Shown piece by piece: positions 9,090-17,473 of a stretch of 64,000 nt of DNA (the first letter of the stretch is position 1; each line of letters starts with the position of its first letter). The translations under genes and the position numbers were made by a program. This DNA comes from Solidesulfovibrio alcoholivorans DSM 5433 (GTDB lineage: Bacteria; Desulfobacterota; Desulfovibrionia; Desulfovibrionales; Desulfovibrionaceae), in contig NZ_JNJA01000008.1 of assembly GCF_000702665.1 (NCBI RefSeq), positions 62,001 to 126,000 of the forward strand, given 5' to 3'. The notes under the pieces are model-generated. The model worked only from the letters and a program-made list of their open reading frames with translations. It had not been told where the DNA came from and did no database searches.

Positions 9090-9614
9090 CTTTGACTCTC
9101 TCCTTGTTTTGCATTGATGTATTGTTGTCATAGTCTGTGGAAAATGATGCAACCGTTCTGATTGTCATCGAGATGTGTCCTTATTTATGCTAGGAGATTC
9201 TTGGCAATACATCATTTCCCCTAGAATTGTTCTGGGAGCTCGTCTTTTCGGATGGCATGTGGAACCATATAATGAATTTCGGATTTAAAAAGGGGATAGG
9301 CTCGACAAGATATCCGGATATTGGTTTTTTTTACGCTGGGACCGGTTGATGATTTTTTGACCCGATGGAATATATATCAAGCTGCATCTGGCTGGGCAAT
9401 GGGAATTTCCCGGTAGGAAAATAGATGGGATCGGGGCGCGAAAACGTCTCCAGGTCGCCATAGTGGGAGACACGGTGCAAGAGCGTGGGAGGCAATAAGC
9501 CACGTCCGAAAAATCATCAGGCAGTAGCCTGGGGACAAAAATAAAAGCATTCGGATTTTCGTCCTGGCGGATGTGGGGGAGTGTCCCAAAAACTGTGTAA
9601 ACCACCCTGGTTGA
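9090..9614. other. Gene-free stretch upstream of the cas operon, possible IS end
   Basis: This 525-bp stretch is AT-rich and holds no convincing gene. It should contain the promoter of the cas operon. Around 9575-9608 the phrase GTGTCCCAAAAACTGTGTAA resembles terminal inverted repeats of IS256 (mutator)-type elements as I remember them, but no transposase and no second end were found. A minus-strand open frame (9285-9707) overlaps the Fic fragment on the opposite strand and shows no recognisable features. Confidence 0.35.
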
Positions 9615-9893
9615 TGGTTTAGCAGAGATATCCCTGAAGCGGGATTGGGGAGAGATGAGATTGTAAGGAGAACCGCTGAGATACACGGTGAATTGATAGT
9701 CATCCATCCTTTCCGAGATGGGAACGGAAGAACGACGAGGCTGCTTTGCGATCTGCTGCTAATTCAGTCAGGGAGAAGGGTGCTTGATACAACGATTTTC
9801 TATGACAGGTCGTTTATAACAAAATACCACTCAGCGATTAGAATGGTATGGCACAGCGGGGATTGTTCGGAACTTGAAAGGCTGCTTTCTTGA
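9615..9893 (+). pseudogene. Fic-domain protein fragment
   Basis: About 92 codons stay open from a stop at 9612 to 9893. The frame holds the complete Fic core motif HPFRDGNGRTTR, preceded by AEIHGELIVI and followed by LLCDLLLIQSGRR. Fic proteins transfer AMP or related groups onto protein targets and often act as toxins. Full-length Fic proteins have roughly 100 or more residues upstream, including the flap and inhibitory helix; these are missing, and no matching sequence was seen in the other frames. The only in-frame start is TTG at 9645. The break coincides with the possible IS end at 9575-9608, so I read this as a remnant. Confidence 0.7.
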
Positions 9894-10177
9894 GCTGCTC
9901 CGGCAAAATTCTTACCCTATTTCAGAATATTACTTTGAAATAGAGTGTAGCGGAAGCGAAAAAGAGGTCAAGCCACAACGCCGACGTGCTAAGCCTCGTC
10001 AACGGCGCTAGTGCAGCCGAAGCGGAGTGCAACCTATCAGGACGCCACAAGCGACCTCAAACGGCACGAAGAGCGGGCGAGGTAATGGCCAGCAGTGATT
10101 ATACGTGGCAGACCCAAAATCGCTCATTTTTTGGTCTAGCCATACTAGCGTGTACGCAATGCGTACGTATAAAAACG
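9894..10177. other. Gene-free stretch with an inverted repeat
   Basis: No gene was recognised here. An 8-bp perfect inverted repeat, CTATTTCA at 9917-9924 and TGAAATAG at 9936-9943, lies shortly after the Fic fragment without a T-run, so it is not a clear terminator. The rest is unassigned and ends at the tRNA terminator. Confidence 0.4.
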
Positions 10178-10208
10178 AAGGGGTTAGGCTTTTTCGGCCT
10201 AACCCCTT
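10178..10208 (-). terminator. Rho-independent terminator of tRNA-Arg
   Basis: A perfect 12-bp stem (AAGGGGTTAGGC paired with GCCTAACCCCTT) encloses a short loop. On the minus strand it is followed by a T-rich run, CGTTTTTATA. It lies 8 bp past the CCA end of the tRNA gene. Confidence 0.85.
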
Positions 10209-10216
10209 GAAAGATT

Positions 10217-10293
10217 TGGTGCGCCCGGAAGGATTCGAACCTTCGACCTACGGATTCGTAGTCCGGCACTCTATCCAGCTGAGCTACGGGCGC
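10217..10293 (-). tRNA. tRNA-Arg (anticodon ACG), CCA encoded
   Basis: The minus strand reads as a full cloverleaf: acceptor GCGCCCG paired with CGGGCGC, D-arm TAGCTCAGCTGGATAGAG, anticodon loop CTACGAA (anticodon ACG), and T-arm GAAGG-TTCGAAT-CCTTC. It ends in an encoded CCA. One C-U mismatch sits at the outer pair of the anticodon stem. The 3' end faces the CRISPR/Fic region, the usual orientation when a tRNA serves as an integration site. No duplicated 3' segment was found inside the window. Confidence 0.97.
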
Positions 10294-10307
10294 ACTCGAG
10301 AAGAGGA

Positions 10308-10336
10308 TGTCTACGCGCCTCGCCCGGGACCGTCAA
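10308..10336 (-). promoter_or_regulatory. Sigma-70-type promoter of tRNA-Arg
   Basis: On the minus strand TTGACG (-35) is followed after exactly 17 bp by TAGACA (-10), which ends 14 bp before the mature tRNA 5' end. Spacing and position fit a tRNA promoter; the -10 box is a weak match. Confidence 0.6.
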
Positions 10337-10413
10337 CAAGTTTTTGGCCCCGAGCCATTTTTTTTGGTTTTTTTCCTGTCGGCGCACCGTTGCTCCCCGT
10401 CCGGCGGCGCGAA

Positions 10414-10447
10414 AAAGGGCCGCCCCGGTTCCCCGGGGCGGCCCTTT
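10414..10447 (-). terminator. Terminator of the cyclophilin gene
   Basis: A 13-bp perfect stem (AAAGGGCCGCCCC with GGGGCGGCCCTTT) and an 8-nt loop, followed on the minus strand by a T-run. It lies 19 bp past the stop of the cyclophilin gene. Confidence 0.85.
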
Positions 10448-10465
10448 CTCGGCGCGGCGCGGTCG

Positions 10466-11074
10466 CTACTCGCTGACCACTTCCGCCTTTTCAATGATCA
10501 CCGGAACAACCGGTACGTTCTCGTGGAAACCCTTGGTCATGGTCGGCACGCCCTTGATGGCGTCCACCACTTCCTGGCCGGAAACCACCTTGCCGAAGAC
10601 CGCGTAGCCCCAGCCCTGCGGATTCTTGCCGGTGTGGTCCAGGAAGCCGTTGTCCGCCACGTTGATGAAAAACTGGGCCGTGGCCGAATGCGGATCGGCC
10701 GTGCGCGCCATGGCGATGGTGTAGGCCTTGTTCTTGAGCCCGTTGTCGGCCTCGTTCTGGATCGGGGCTTCGGTCGAACGTTCCTTCATGGCCTTGTCCA
10801 TGCCGCCGCCCTGAATCATGAAGCCGTTGATCACCCGGTGGAACACCGTGCCGTCGTAGTGCCCGGCCTTGACGTACTTGAGGAAGTTCTCGACCGTGAT
10901 CGGGGCCTTTTCCTTGTCCAGTTCGATAACGATGTCGCCTTTGCTGGTCGTCAGTTTGACCATGGGTTTTCCTCCCTCGGCCCGGACGGCGGACACGCCG
11001 CCCAGGGTTGCGGCCAGAACGCAGCAAAGCGCGACAAGCGCCCGCAGCCAGGAAATCCGGCCTATTGCCACCAT
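10466..11074 (-). CDS. Exported cyclophilin-type peptidyl-prolyl isomerase
   Basis: About 202 residues from ATG 11074, chosen because GGAGG lies 8 bases upstream; the frame extends to 11242 without any plausible protein sequence. The N-terminus ([24 protein letters not shown]) is a signal peptide, so the enzyme acts in the periplasm. The cyclophilin core follows: [20 protein letters not shown], the catalytic [13 protein letters not shown], and [17 protein letters not shown] with the substrate-pocket residues. It catalyses cis-trans isomerisation of X-Pro bonds during folding. A single-gene unit with its own terminator; divergent from the kor operon. Confidence 0.93.
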   Translation of the reverse strand: MVAIGRISWLRALVALCCVLAATLGGVSAVRAEGGKPMVKLTTSKGDIVIELDKEKAPITVENFLKYVKAGHYDGTVFHRVINGFMIQGGGMDKAMKERSTEAPIQNEADNGLKNKAYTIAMARTADPHSATAQFFINVADNGFLDHTGKNPQGWGYAVFGKVVSGQEVVDAIKGVPTMTKGFHENVPVVPVIIEKAEVVSE

Positions 11075-11225
11075 AACGTCAACCTCCGGGAAAAAGTTGT
11101 TTCGCCCTAAGGGAATTTTGCACTTTCGTCGAGCGCTAAAATCCTCTGCCCGCGCGCATTGCCAATTTTCGACGAACACGTCACAGTGCCGCCCAATCAA
11201 ACCTTTTTCATACCGGGATGGTGGC

Positions 11226-11561
11226 ATGAGCGCGTCGAGCAAAGGACAAAACCGTGTCGTCGTCTACCCCGACTGGTGCAAGGGATGCGGCATCTGCATC
11301 GCATTTTGCCCGAAACACGTACTCGCGGCCGGCCCCGATGGCAAGGCCAGGGTCGTTGCCGAGGACGCTTGCGTCAATTGCGGGTTTTGCGAACCGCATT
11401 GCCCGGATTTCGCCATCGTGGTGACCCCCCGGGCCGCAAACGGCAGAAACGGCCGCGTCAACGGCAATGGCGCGCCGGCTGCCGGCACGGACGCTCCCGA
11501 AAGCCCCGGACAACCCCAGCAGCCTGCTCCCAAGGACCCCGACAAGGAGGAACGCCCGTGA
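11226..11561 (+). CDS. korD: 4Fe-4S ferredoxin subunit of 2-oxoacid oxidoreductase (KorD-type)
   Basis: 111 residues with two clean 4Fe-4S motifs, [12 protein letters not shown] and [12 protein letters not shown], in the first 60 residues, then a flexible Ala/Pro/Gly tail. In KOR enzymes this subunit relays electrons from the thiamine-diphosphate site to free ferredoxin. The start is ATG 11226; upstream frame has no likeness to the family. Its stop overlaps the GTG of korA, so the two are translationally coupled. The long, low-complexity tail is unusual for this otherwise compact subunit. Confidence 0.92.
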   Translation: MSASSKGQNRVVVYPDWCKGCGICIAFCPKHVLAAGPDGKARVVAEDACVNCGFCEPHCPDFAIVVTPRAANGRNGRVNGNGAPAAGTDAPESPGQPQQPAPKDPDKEERP

Positions 11562-12700
11562 GCCAGGTCCGCAAGAAACGCCGCGAGGCTTTTCTCCTCG
11601 GCAACGAGGCCGTGGTCGAAGGGGCGCTGGCCGCCGGCTGCACCTTCTACGCCGGCTACCCCATCACGCCCTCCACGGAAATCATGGAAACCATGGCCAA
11701 GCGGCTGCCCCAGCTGGCGGACGGCGTTTTCCTCCAGATGGAGGACGAGATCGCCTCCATGGGCGCGGTCATCGGTGCGTCGCTCGCCGGGCGCAAGGCC
11801 ATGACCGCCACCTCCGGTCCCGGGTTTTCGCTCATGCAGGAGCAGATCGGCTACGCCGCCATGACCGAGACGCCGCTCGTGCTCGTGGACGTCATGCGCG
11901 GCGGGGCGAGCACGGGCCTGCCCACGAGCCCCGGCCAGGGCGACGTGCAGCAGGCGCGCTGGGGCGCGCACGGCGACCACCCGATCCTGGTGCTTGCGGC
12001 CTCGGACGTGCCCGAGTGCCTGGAAATGACCGTGACGGCGTTCAATTTCGCCGAGAAATACCGTACCCCCGTCATCCTGCTCCTCGACGAGATCACCGCC
12101 CACACCCGCGAGAAGATCAGCCTGCCCGAACCCGGCGATTTCGAGATCTTTTCCCGCCTCGTCCCGACCATGCCGCCGGAATGGTACAAGCCCTACGAGG
12201 AGACGCTGCGCGGCGTGCCGCCCATGCCGCCCCTCGGCAAGGGCTACCGCTTCCACGTCACCGGGCTCACACACGATTTGCAGGGCTTCCCGACCTCGCG
12301 TCCCGAGGAGGTGAAGGCCCTGGTCGAGCGGCAGTTCCGCAAGATCGACCGCTTCTTCCACGACGTCCAGCTCGTGGAGCATGTCGCCACCGACGACGCC
12401 GAGGTGCTGGTCGTGGCCTATGGCTGCGTGGCCCGCTCGGCCCGGCTCGCCGTGCGCCAGGCGCGCGAGGCCGGGGTGAAGGCCGGGCTGCTCATCCTCA
12501 AGACGCTCTTTCCCTTTCCGCGCACCCACGTGGAAAAGCTCATGCGCGCCTGCCGGCTGGTGGTGGTGCCCGAACTCAACGTCGGACAGATCTCCCGGGA
12601 GGTCAAACGCGTCAACGAGGGACACACCACCGTGCGCACGATCAACCGCATCGACGGGCTGATCATCACGCCGTCCCAGATTCTCAAGGAAATATCCTAG
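11558..12700 (+). CDS. korA: 2-oxoacid:ferredoxin oxidoreductase alpha subunit
   Basis: 380 residues starting at GTG 11558, with AAGGAGG 7 bases upstream. It shows the pyrimidine-binding domain signatures of the family: GNEAVVEGALAAGCTFYAGY, PITPSTEIMETMA, EDEIASMGAVIGASLAGRKAMTATSGPG, then the transketolase-C-like part with VVVPELNVGQISREV. With KorB it forms the thiamine-diphosphate active site that oxidatively decarboxylates 2-oxoglutarate (or runs in reverse) using CoA and ferredoxin. A downstream succinyl-CoA synthetase supports 2-oxoglutarate as substrate, but pyruvate or branched-chain 2-oxoacids cannot be excluded from sequence alone. Confidence 0.93.
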   Translation: MSQVRKKRREAFLLGNEAVVEGALAAGCTFYAGYPITPSTEIMETMAKRLPQLADGVFLQMEDEIASMGAVIGASLAGRKAMTATSGPGFSLMQEQIGYAAMTETPLVLVDVMRGGASTGLPTSPGQGDVQQARWGAHGDHPILVLAASDVPECLEMTVTAFNFAEKYRTPVILLLDEITAHTREKISLPEPGDFEIFSRLVPTMPPEWYKPYEETLRGVPPMPPLGKGYRFHVTGLTHDLQGFPTSRPEEVKALVERQFRKIDRFFHDVQLVEHVATDDAEVLVVAYGCVARSARLAVRQAREAGVKAGLLILKTLFPFPRTHVEKLMRACRLVVVPELNVGQISREVKRVNEGHTTVRTINRIDGLIITPSQILKEIS

Positions 12701-12778
12701 GGACGGGCGTCGAAGCTCCCGAGACTGGTCCGACGGGCGGCGGCACCTCCGCCCGCAGACGGAAGGAGACCCTGCGAC

Positions 12779-13615
12779 ATGGCCGAAGTCACACAGCTCA
12801 TCCACCAGTATTTGCGCCACAACAAGAAGTTTCCCCTGGTCTTTTGTCCGGGGTGCGGCCACGGCATCGTGCTCGGGTCGCTCGTGCGCGGCGTCCACGC
12901 GCTGGGACTCGACAAGGACGAAGTCGTGGTCGTGGCCGGCATCGGCTGTTCGGGCCGCATCGCGGCCTACGTGGACTTCAACACCGTCCACGCCACACAC
13001 GGCCGGGCGCTGACCATCGCCACGGGCATCAAGATGGCCAACCCCGAGCTCACCGTCATCGCGGTCATGGGCGACGGCGACGCCTTCTCCATCGGCGGCA
13101 ACCACCTGATCCACGCCGCAAGGCGCAACATCGGCGTCACGGCGCTCGTGCTCAACAACTTCATCTACGGCATGACCGGCGGCCAGTGTTCCTCCACCAC
13201 GCCCGAGGGGGCCTATTCGCACACGAGCCCCATGGGCCAGCTGGAGGCGGCCTTCGACATCGTGGAGCTGACCCGCGCGGCCGGGGCGGCGGGCGTGTCC
13301 CGGGGTACGGTCTTCCACGTCAAGGCCCTGGACGGCCTCGTCGCCGACGCTTTGGCGCGGCCGGGATTTAACCTGGTCGAGGCGCTGACCCCGTGCTTCA
13401 CCCAGTACGGCCGGGGAAACGGCTTTAAAAACGCCGTGGAGATGTTCAAGTGGCTCAAGGACCGGGCCGTGCCCCTGGAGGCCTACGAGAAGCTCGAGGA
13501 CAAGACCGGGCGCATTCCCATCGGCACCTTCGTCCGGCGCGACGTGCCGGGGCTCGAGGCGCGCTACGCGGCCATGCGCGAGAAACTCCGGGAAAGGAAG
13601 GGAGGCGCGGCATGA
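12779..13615 (+). CDS. korB: 2-oxoacid:ferredoxin oxidoreductase beta subunit
   Basis: 278 residues, ATG preceded by AAGGAG. It carries the thiamine-diphosphate binding signature GDGDAFSIGGNHLIHAARRN, with FCPGCGHG near the N-terminus and NNFIYGMTGGQ downstream, all typical of KorB. It binds the cofactor diphosphate and Mg2+. It lies 78 bp after korA and its stop overlaps the ATG of korC. Confidence 0.95.
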   Translation: MAEVTQLIHQYLRHNKKFPLVFCPGCGHGIVLGSLVRGVHALGLDKDEVVVVAGIGCSGRIAAYVDFNTVHATHGRALTIATGIKMANPELTVIAVMGDGDAFSIGGNHLIHAARRNIGVTALVLNNFIYGMTGGQCSSTTPEGAYSHTSPMGQLEAAFDIVELTRAAGAAGVSRGTVFHVKALDGLVADALARPGFNLVEALTPCFTQYGRGNGFKNAVEMFKWLKDRAVPLEAYEKLEDKTGRIPIGTFVRRDVPGLEARYAAMREKLRERKGGAA

Positions 13616-14256
13616 ACGGGCACGACATGGTTCTTTCGCGCTACGAGATCAGGCTTTCGGGCCTGGGCGGGCAGGGCATCCTGACCATGGGCCGGTTGCT
13701 CGGCCAGGCGCTGGCCCTTTTTCACGACTATTACGTCACCCAGACCCAGAGTTACGGGCCAGAGGCCCGGGGCGGGGCCAGCCGGGCCGACCTCGTGGTC
13801 AGCTCCGAGCCCATCAGCTACCCCAAGACCGAATACCTCGACCTGCTCGTGGCCCTGTCCCAGGAGGCGGTGGGGAGCTACGCCCACTACCTCAAGCCCC
13901 GGGGGACGCTCGTCATCGACACGGAGCTCGTGCGCCAGACGCCGTCCAACGTCTTTCGCGGCCTGCCGTTTACCGCCCTGGCCCGGGACGTGGTCGGCGT
14001 GCCCCAGGCGACCAACGTGGTGGCCCTTGGCGCGGTGACGTGGCTTTTGCCCTTCGCCAAGCCCGAGGCCGTGCGCAAGAGCCTCAAGGCGTCGCTGCCG
14101 GAAAAGATCCGCGCCGCCAACATCAAGGCGTTCAACCTGGGCTATTCCGAGGCGAAAAAACGCCTGGGCGAGCCCATGGCCATCCCCGATCCGGCGCTTG
14201 GCGACGGCCAGGAGGAGGAGCGTATGGACCTGTGCAACATCATGGCCGACGACTGA
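13612..14256 (+). CDS. korC: 2-oxoacid:ferredoxin oxidoreductase gamma subunit
   Basis: 214 residues from ATG 13612, overlapping the korB stop by 4 bp. The family signature is present: SGLGGQGILTMGRLLGQA near the N-terminus, then TQSYGPEARGGASRADLV and NVVALGAVTWL. This subunit binds CoA in the KOR/POR family. It completes the korDABC set as separate genes. Confidence 0.94.
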   Translation: MNGHDMVLSRYEIRLSGLGGQGILTMGRLLGQALALFHDYYVTQTQSYGPEARGGASRADLVVSSEPISYPKTEYLDLLVALSQEAVGSYAHYLKPRGTLVIDTELVRQTPSNVFRGLPFTALARDVVGVPQATNVVALGAVTWLLPFAKPEAVRKSLKASLPEKIRAANIKAFNLGYSEAKKRLGEPMAIPDPALGDGQEEERMDLCNIMADD

Positions 14257-14362
14257 CGGCGCAGGCGCGCATGGCTGGCTTTTTTCGGCAAATGTGCGAT
14301 AGGGGAGACCGTGGCGGGACCGGTCCCGCATGGCGTCCACCTTCGGCCAGGGAGAAGCCTCC

Positions 14363-16465
14363 ATGCATCTGACGGAACACGCCGGCAAGGCGCTCCTCGA
14401 GCAAGCCGGCATCGCGGTCGCGCCCGGCATAGCCCTTGCGCCTGGCGGGACGGAACATGTCTCGCCGCCGTTTCCAGGGCCCTATTACCTCAAGTCGCAG
14501 GTGCTCTCCGGCGGCCGGGGCAAGGCCGGCGGCGTCGTGCGCCTGGAGTCCGCGGCGGCAATCGGTCCGGAGGCGCAGCGGCTTTTCGCCTTGCCCATCG
14601 GCGGGCAGGTTCCGCCGTTTCTGCGCCTGGAGCCGGCTGTCGCCCACGACCGCGCCCTGTACCTGTCGCTCGGCGTCTCCCGGGAGCGGGGCGGGCTGTG
14701 CCTGAGCGCGGCAGGGCAGGGTGGCGTGGACATCGAGGCCCTGGCCGGCGACCCGCGCCTGCTCGTCCTGGACGTGCCCCCGCCGTTTGCGCCGAGCCCG
14801 CGCCTGCTGCGGCGCGTGTTTTTCCACCTGGGCCTTGGACAGCCCCTGTGGGTGTCCTTCCAGGAGTGCCTCACGCGCCTGTTCGCGGCCGTGGCCGACC
14901 ACGGCCTGCTGCTGGCCGAGATCAATCCCCTCGCCCTGACCCCGGACGGCCGGTTTGTGGCCCTGGACGCCAAGGTGGTCGTGGACGACAGCGCCGTCTG
15001 CCTGCAACCCGAACTGCGCCGCTTCGGCGACGACCGGTTGCTGACCGAACCCGAGCGCCGCGCCCGCTCCTACGGGCTGTCCTTCGTCAGCCTGTCCGGT
15101 CGGGTGGGACTTCTCGCCAACGGCGCGGGCTTGGCCATGGCCACCATGGACGCCCTGGAGGCGGCGGGGCTCGGCGCGGCCAATTTTCTGGATTTCGGCG
15201 GCACGGCCGACGCCGTGCGCCTGCGCGCGGCCTTTGACCTGCTTTTCGCCGACGCGCGCGTGGCGGCCTGTCTGGTCAACATGTTCGGCGGCATCCTTTC
15301 CTGCGCCGACGTGGCCCGGGCCCTGACCGAGGCCCTTGGCGACGCGCCGCCGCAACGACCGGTGGTGGTGCGCTTTGCCGGAAACGGCGCGCAGCGTGGG
15401 GCGGAGATGCTGCGCCGGCTGGGGCTTCCTGCGCTTGCCGTGGCCGAGGACATGGACCAGGCTGTCGCCATGCTTTCGGAAATGGTGCCGGTCGGGCCGC
15501 GACGCGATTTCGACGCGCCTTCCGCGCAGTCCTGCCGCGCCGCGCCGGGTGCCGCTGCCGCCGCGCAGCCGGATAGCCGCCCGCTGCCGTCGCTGCTCGA
15601 CCTCGACAAGGACAGCGGTGTGCTCGTCCAGGGCCTAACCGGCCGCGCCGGCCGCCGGCACGCCCTGCTCATGCGCGCCTACGGGACGCGCGTGGTCGCC
15701 GGGGTCACGCCTTTTCGCGGCGGCCAGGACGTGGAAGGGATTCCCGTCTACGACACCGTGGCCGCTGCCGTGGCCATGCACGACATCGCCCTGTCCGTGA
15801 TTTTCGTCCCCGCCGTGGGCGCGGCCGATGCCGTCCTGGAGGCGGCCGAGGCCGGCATCGCGCGCATCGTCTGCATCACCGACGGCGTGCCGCAAAAAGA
15901 CATGCTCGCCGTGCGCGCGGCCCTGGCCGGCCGCGAGGTGCTGCTGCTCGGACCCAACACGCCGGGGCTGCTCGTGCCCGGGGCCATGCAGGCCGGCATC
16001 ATGCCGCCAGATCCCTTCACGCCCGGGCCTGTGGCGGTCTTTTCCCGCAGCGGCACACTCACCTACGAGGTCTGCTCGCGGCTCACGGCGGCGGGCATCG
16101 GGCAGGCCGTGGCCGCGGGCATTGGCGGCGATCCCTTTGGCGGCGCGGACTTTACGGCGCTTTGCCGCATGGTGCGAAACGACGACCGGGTGCGCGCCGT
16201 GATGCTCATCGGCGAAGTAGGCGGGCGCGCCGAGGAGGATGCGGCCGCCTATCTGGAGGCGACGCAGTTCCCCAAGCCCGTGGCGGCGTTCGTGGCCGGC
16301 CTGTCCGCGCCGCCCGGCCGGGCGCTGGGGCATGCCGGCGCGCTGCTCGATCGCCCCGGCGGCATCCTCGCCAAGCTGTCCTGCCTGTCCCGGGCGGGCA
16401 TCAGTGTCTGCCCGGAACTCGGCGACGTGGCCGGGGTCATGGCCGGGCTTTTGTGCGGGGGCTAA
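14363..16465 (+). CDS. Fused succinyl-CoA synthetase-type ligase (SucC-SucD in one chain)
   Basis: 700 residues. The N-terminal half is SucC-like (ATP-grasp, with YYLKSQVLSGGRGKAGGV and LLAEINPLAL, then FLDFGGTAD and NMFGGI). A Pro/Ala linker near 390-420 leads to a SucD-like half with the CoA-binding Rossmann region (VLVQGLTGRAGRRHALLM), LLGPNTPGLLVPG and the phosphohistidine site GHAGAL (His657). Both active parts are thus retained. The order is beta then alpha, whereas ordinary operons keep the two as separate genes. The chosen ATG has GGGAGA upstream; an in-frame ATG lies at 14330. Placed 106 bp after korC, it likely turns succinyl-CoA into succinate with substrate-level ATP or GTP formation. 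Another acyl-CoA substrate remains possible. Confidence 0.9.
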   Translation: MHLTEHAGKALLEQAGIAVAPGIALAPGGTEHVSPPFPGPYYLKSQVLSGGRGKAGGVVRLESAAAIGPEAQRLFALPIGGQVPPFLRLEPAVAHDRALYLSLGVSRERGGLCLSAAGQGGVDIEALAGDPRLLVLDVPPPFAPSPRLLRRVFFHLGLGQPLWVSFQECLTRLFAAVADHGLLLAEINPLALTPDGRFVALDAKVVVDDSAVCLQPELRRFGDDRLLTEPERRARSYGLSFVSLSGRVGLLANGAGLAMATMDALEAAGLGAANFLDFGGTADAVRLRAAFDLLFADARVAACLVNMFGGILSCADVARALTEALGDAPPQRPVVVRFAGNGAQRGAEMLRRLGLPALAVAEDMDQAVAMLSEMVPVGPRRDFDAPSAQSCRAAPGAAAAAQPDSRPLPSLLDLDKDSGVLVQGLTGRAGRRHALLMRAYGTRVVAGVTPFRGGQDVEGIPVYDTVAAAVAMHDIALSVIFVPAVGAADAVLEAAEAGIARIVCITDGVPQKDMLAVRAALAGREVLLLGPNTPGLLVPGAMQAGIMPPDPFTPGPVAVFSRSGTLTYEVCSRLTAAGIGQAVAAGIGGDPFGGADFTALCRMVRNDDRVRAVMLIGEVGGRAEEDAAAYLEATQFPKPVAAFVAGLSAPPGRALGHAGALLDRPGGILAKLSCLSRAGISVCPELGDVAGVMAGLLCGG

Positions 16466-17109
16466 GGCTCCAGTAATCCTTTCCTTTTCCCTTCCGTTTC
16501 CGCCTTCATGGAAAGTTCCGGCGACGGCATGCCGAGGAGCTCCTCGATGTCCCGGCGTTCGGTCAGGCGCGGATCGAGCCAGGCGGCGAACGTCGCCTGC
16601 GGCACGATAAGCGGCATGCGCTCGTGGATGGCGGCCATCTGCGGCGAGGCCGGCCGGGTGAGGATGGCGGCCGTGTCGCGGACTTCGCCCGCATCCGTCA
16701 CGGCGCGCTCGTAGATGCCGGCCAGGGCCATGACCGGCGCCTCGGGCAGGGTGAGGAAAAAGCGCGTCTTGCCGTCGCCCGGCTCCTTGCGCCACTCGAA
16801 AAAGCCCTGTGCCGGGATCAGGCAGCGGCGGTAGCGGATGGCGCCACGAAACGAAGGCTTTTCCAGCACGGTTTCCGCCCGGGCGTTTACCATCGGGCGC
16901 GCGGCGGCGTCCTTGCGAAACGCAGCGACGAATCCCCAGCGAAAAAGGCCGGCCATGTGCCGGCCGCTCTCCCTTGCCGTGAACACGGCCTCGATGAGCT
17001 CCCCGGGAAAGATCTCCGGCCGGGCCGGCACGTTTTGCGGCAGGTCCGGCACGCCCATGGCCTCGGCCACCAGCCGGCGCGGCACGGCCAGGGCGAATCG
17101 TCCGCACAT
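16462..17109 (-). CDS. yedK: SRAP-domain abasic site processing protein (YedK/HMCES-like)
   Basis: 215 residues beginning MCGRFA, which leaves Cys2 as the catalytic N-terminal residue after Met removal. Other family residues are present: PMVNARAET, RRCLIPAQGFFEW and IHERMPLIV, with the conserved Asn, Glu and His. The protein covalently traps abasic sites in single-stranded DNA. AAGGAGACGCC precedes the ATG; the frame runs further upstream but only MCGRF gives an N-terminal Cys. It converges with the SucC-SucD gene, overlapping its last codons by 4 bp. Confidence 0.95.
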   Translation of the reverse strand: MCGRFALAVPRRLVAEAMGVPDLPQNVPARPEIFPGELIEAVFTARESGRHMAGLFRWGFVAAFRKDAAARPMVNARAETVLEKPSFRGAIRYRRCLIPAQGFFEWRKEPGDGKTRFFLTLPEAPVMALAGIYERAVTDAGEVRDTAAILTRPASPQMAAIHERMPLIVPQATFAAWLDPRLTERRDIEELLGMPSPELSMKAETEGKRKGLLEP

Positions 17110-17148
17110 GGCGTCTCCTTTGCGGATATTAGGGTGTGAAGAATGGAC

Positions 17149-17196
17149 GCCTCCGGCGGCCAGGAGGGGCCGGAGGCCCCTCCTGGACCACCCCGA
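17149..17196 (+). repeat. GC-rich intergenic palindrome, copy A
   Basis: Begins GCCTCCGGCGGCC and forms a 10-bp stem, CCAGGAGGGG (17160-17169) with CCCCTCCTGG (17177-17186). It lies in the 364-bp gap between two divergently transcribed genes. One of at least eight related copies in the window. Confidence 0.85.
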
Positions 17197-17452
17197 CGGG
17201 ATACTGCGAACCTCTTCGATATGCTGGCATACATGTTCCCGGGAAAACCGGATTTCCGCGATGTTCACGGATTTTTCCAATCATGGCAGCCTCGGCGCGC
17301 CCTGGCAAGGCAGGCTGCTTCGGCTGGGTCCGGGATTTGCTAGAGGGAGGCGGTAAATCTCGATCCTGGGGGAGGGGAATGCACGAACAGGCCGGATTCA
17401 CGGTTTTTTTTGTGTCCTGCCCGGTGCGATTCCCTACGGGTGCGCCTCACAT

Positions 17453-17467
17453 TGTAACAAAGTTACA
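17453..17467. promoter_or_regulatory. 15-bp perfect dyad just upstream of the HD-GYP gene
   Basis: TGTAACAAAGTTACA reads as two 6-bp half-sites (TGTAAC/GTTACA) around AAA and ends 6 bp before the start codon. It sits where the ribosome binding site should be, and no Shine-Dalgarno sequence is visible. It could be an operator or a small mRNA hairpin that hides the start. The rest of the 17197-17452 gap shows no gene. Confidence 0.5.
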
Positions 17468-17473
17468 CAGCGC

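Noticed and set aside
9285..9707. A 140-codon minus-strand open frame
   Set aside because: It overlaps the Fic fragment in antisense, lacks known motifs and has a composition unlike neighbouring genes.
10178..10208. GTTAGGC/GCCTAAC reminiscent of an integron attC site
   Set aside because: It is fully explained as the tRNA terminator; no integrase or second site is present.
11264..13318. A 684-codon open frame opposite the kor genes
   Set aside because: It is antisense to korDAB, which have clear domains and good starts; high GC in third positions suppresses stops on the other strand.
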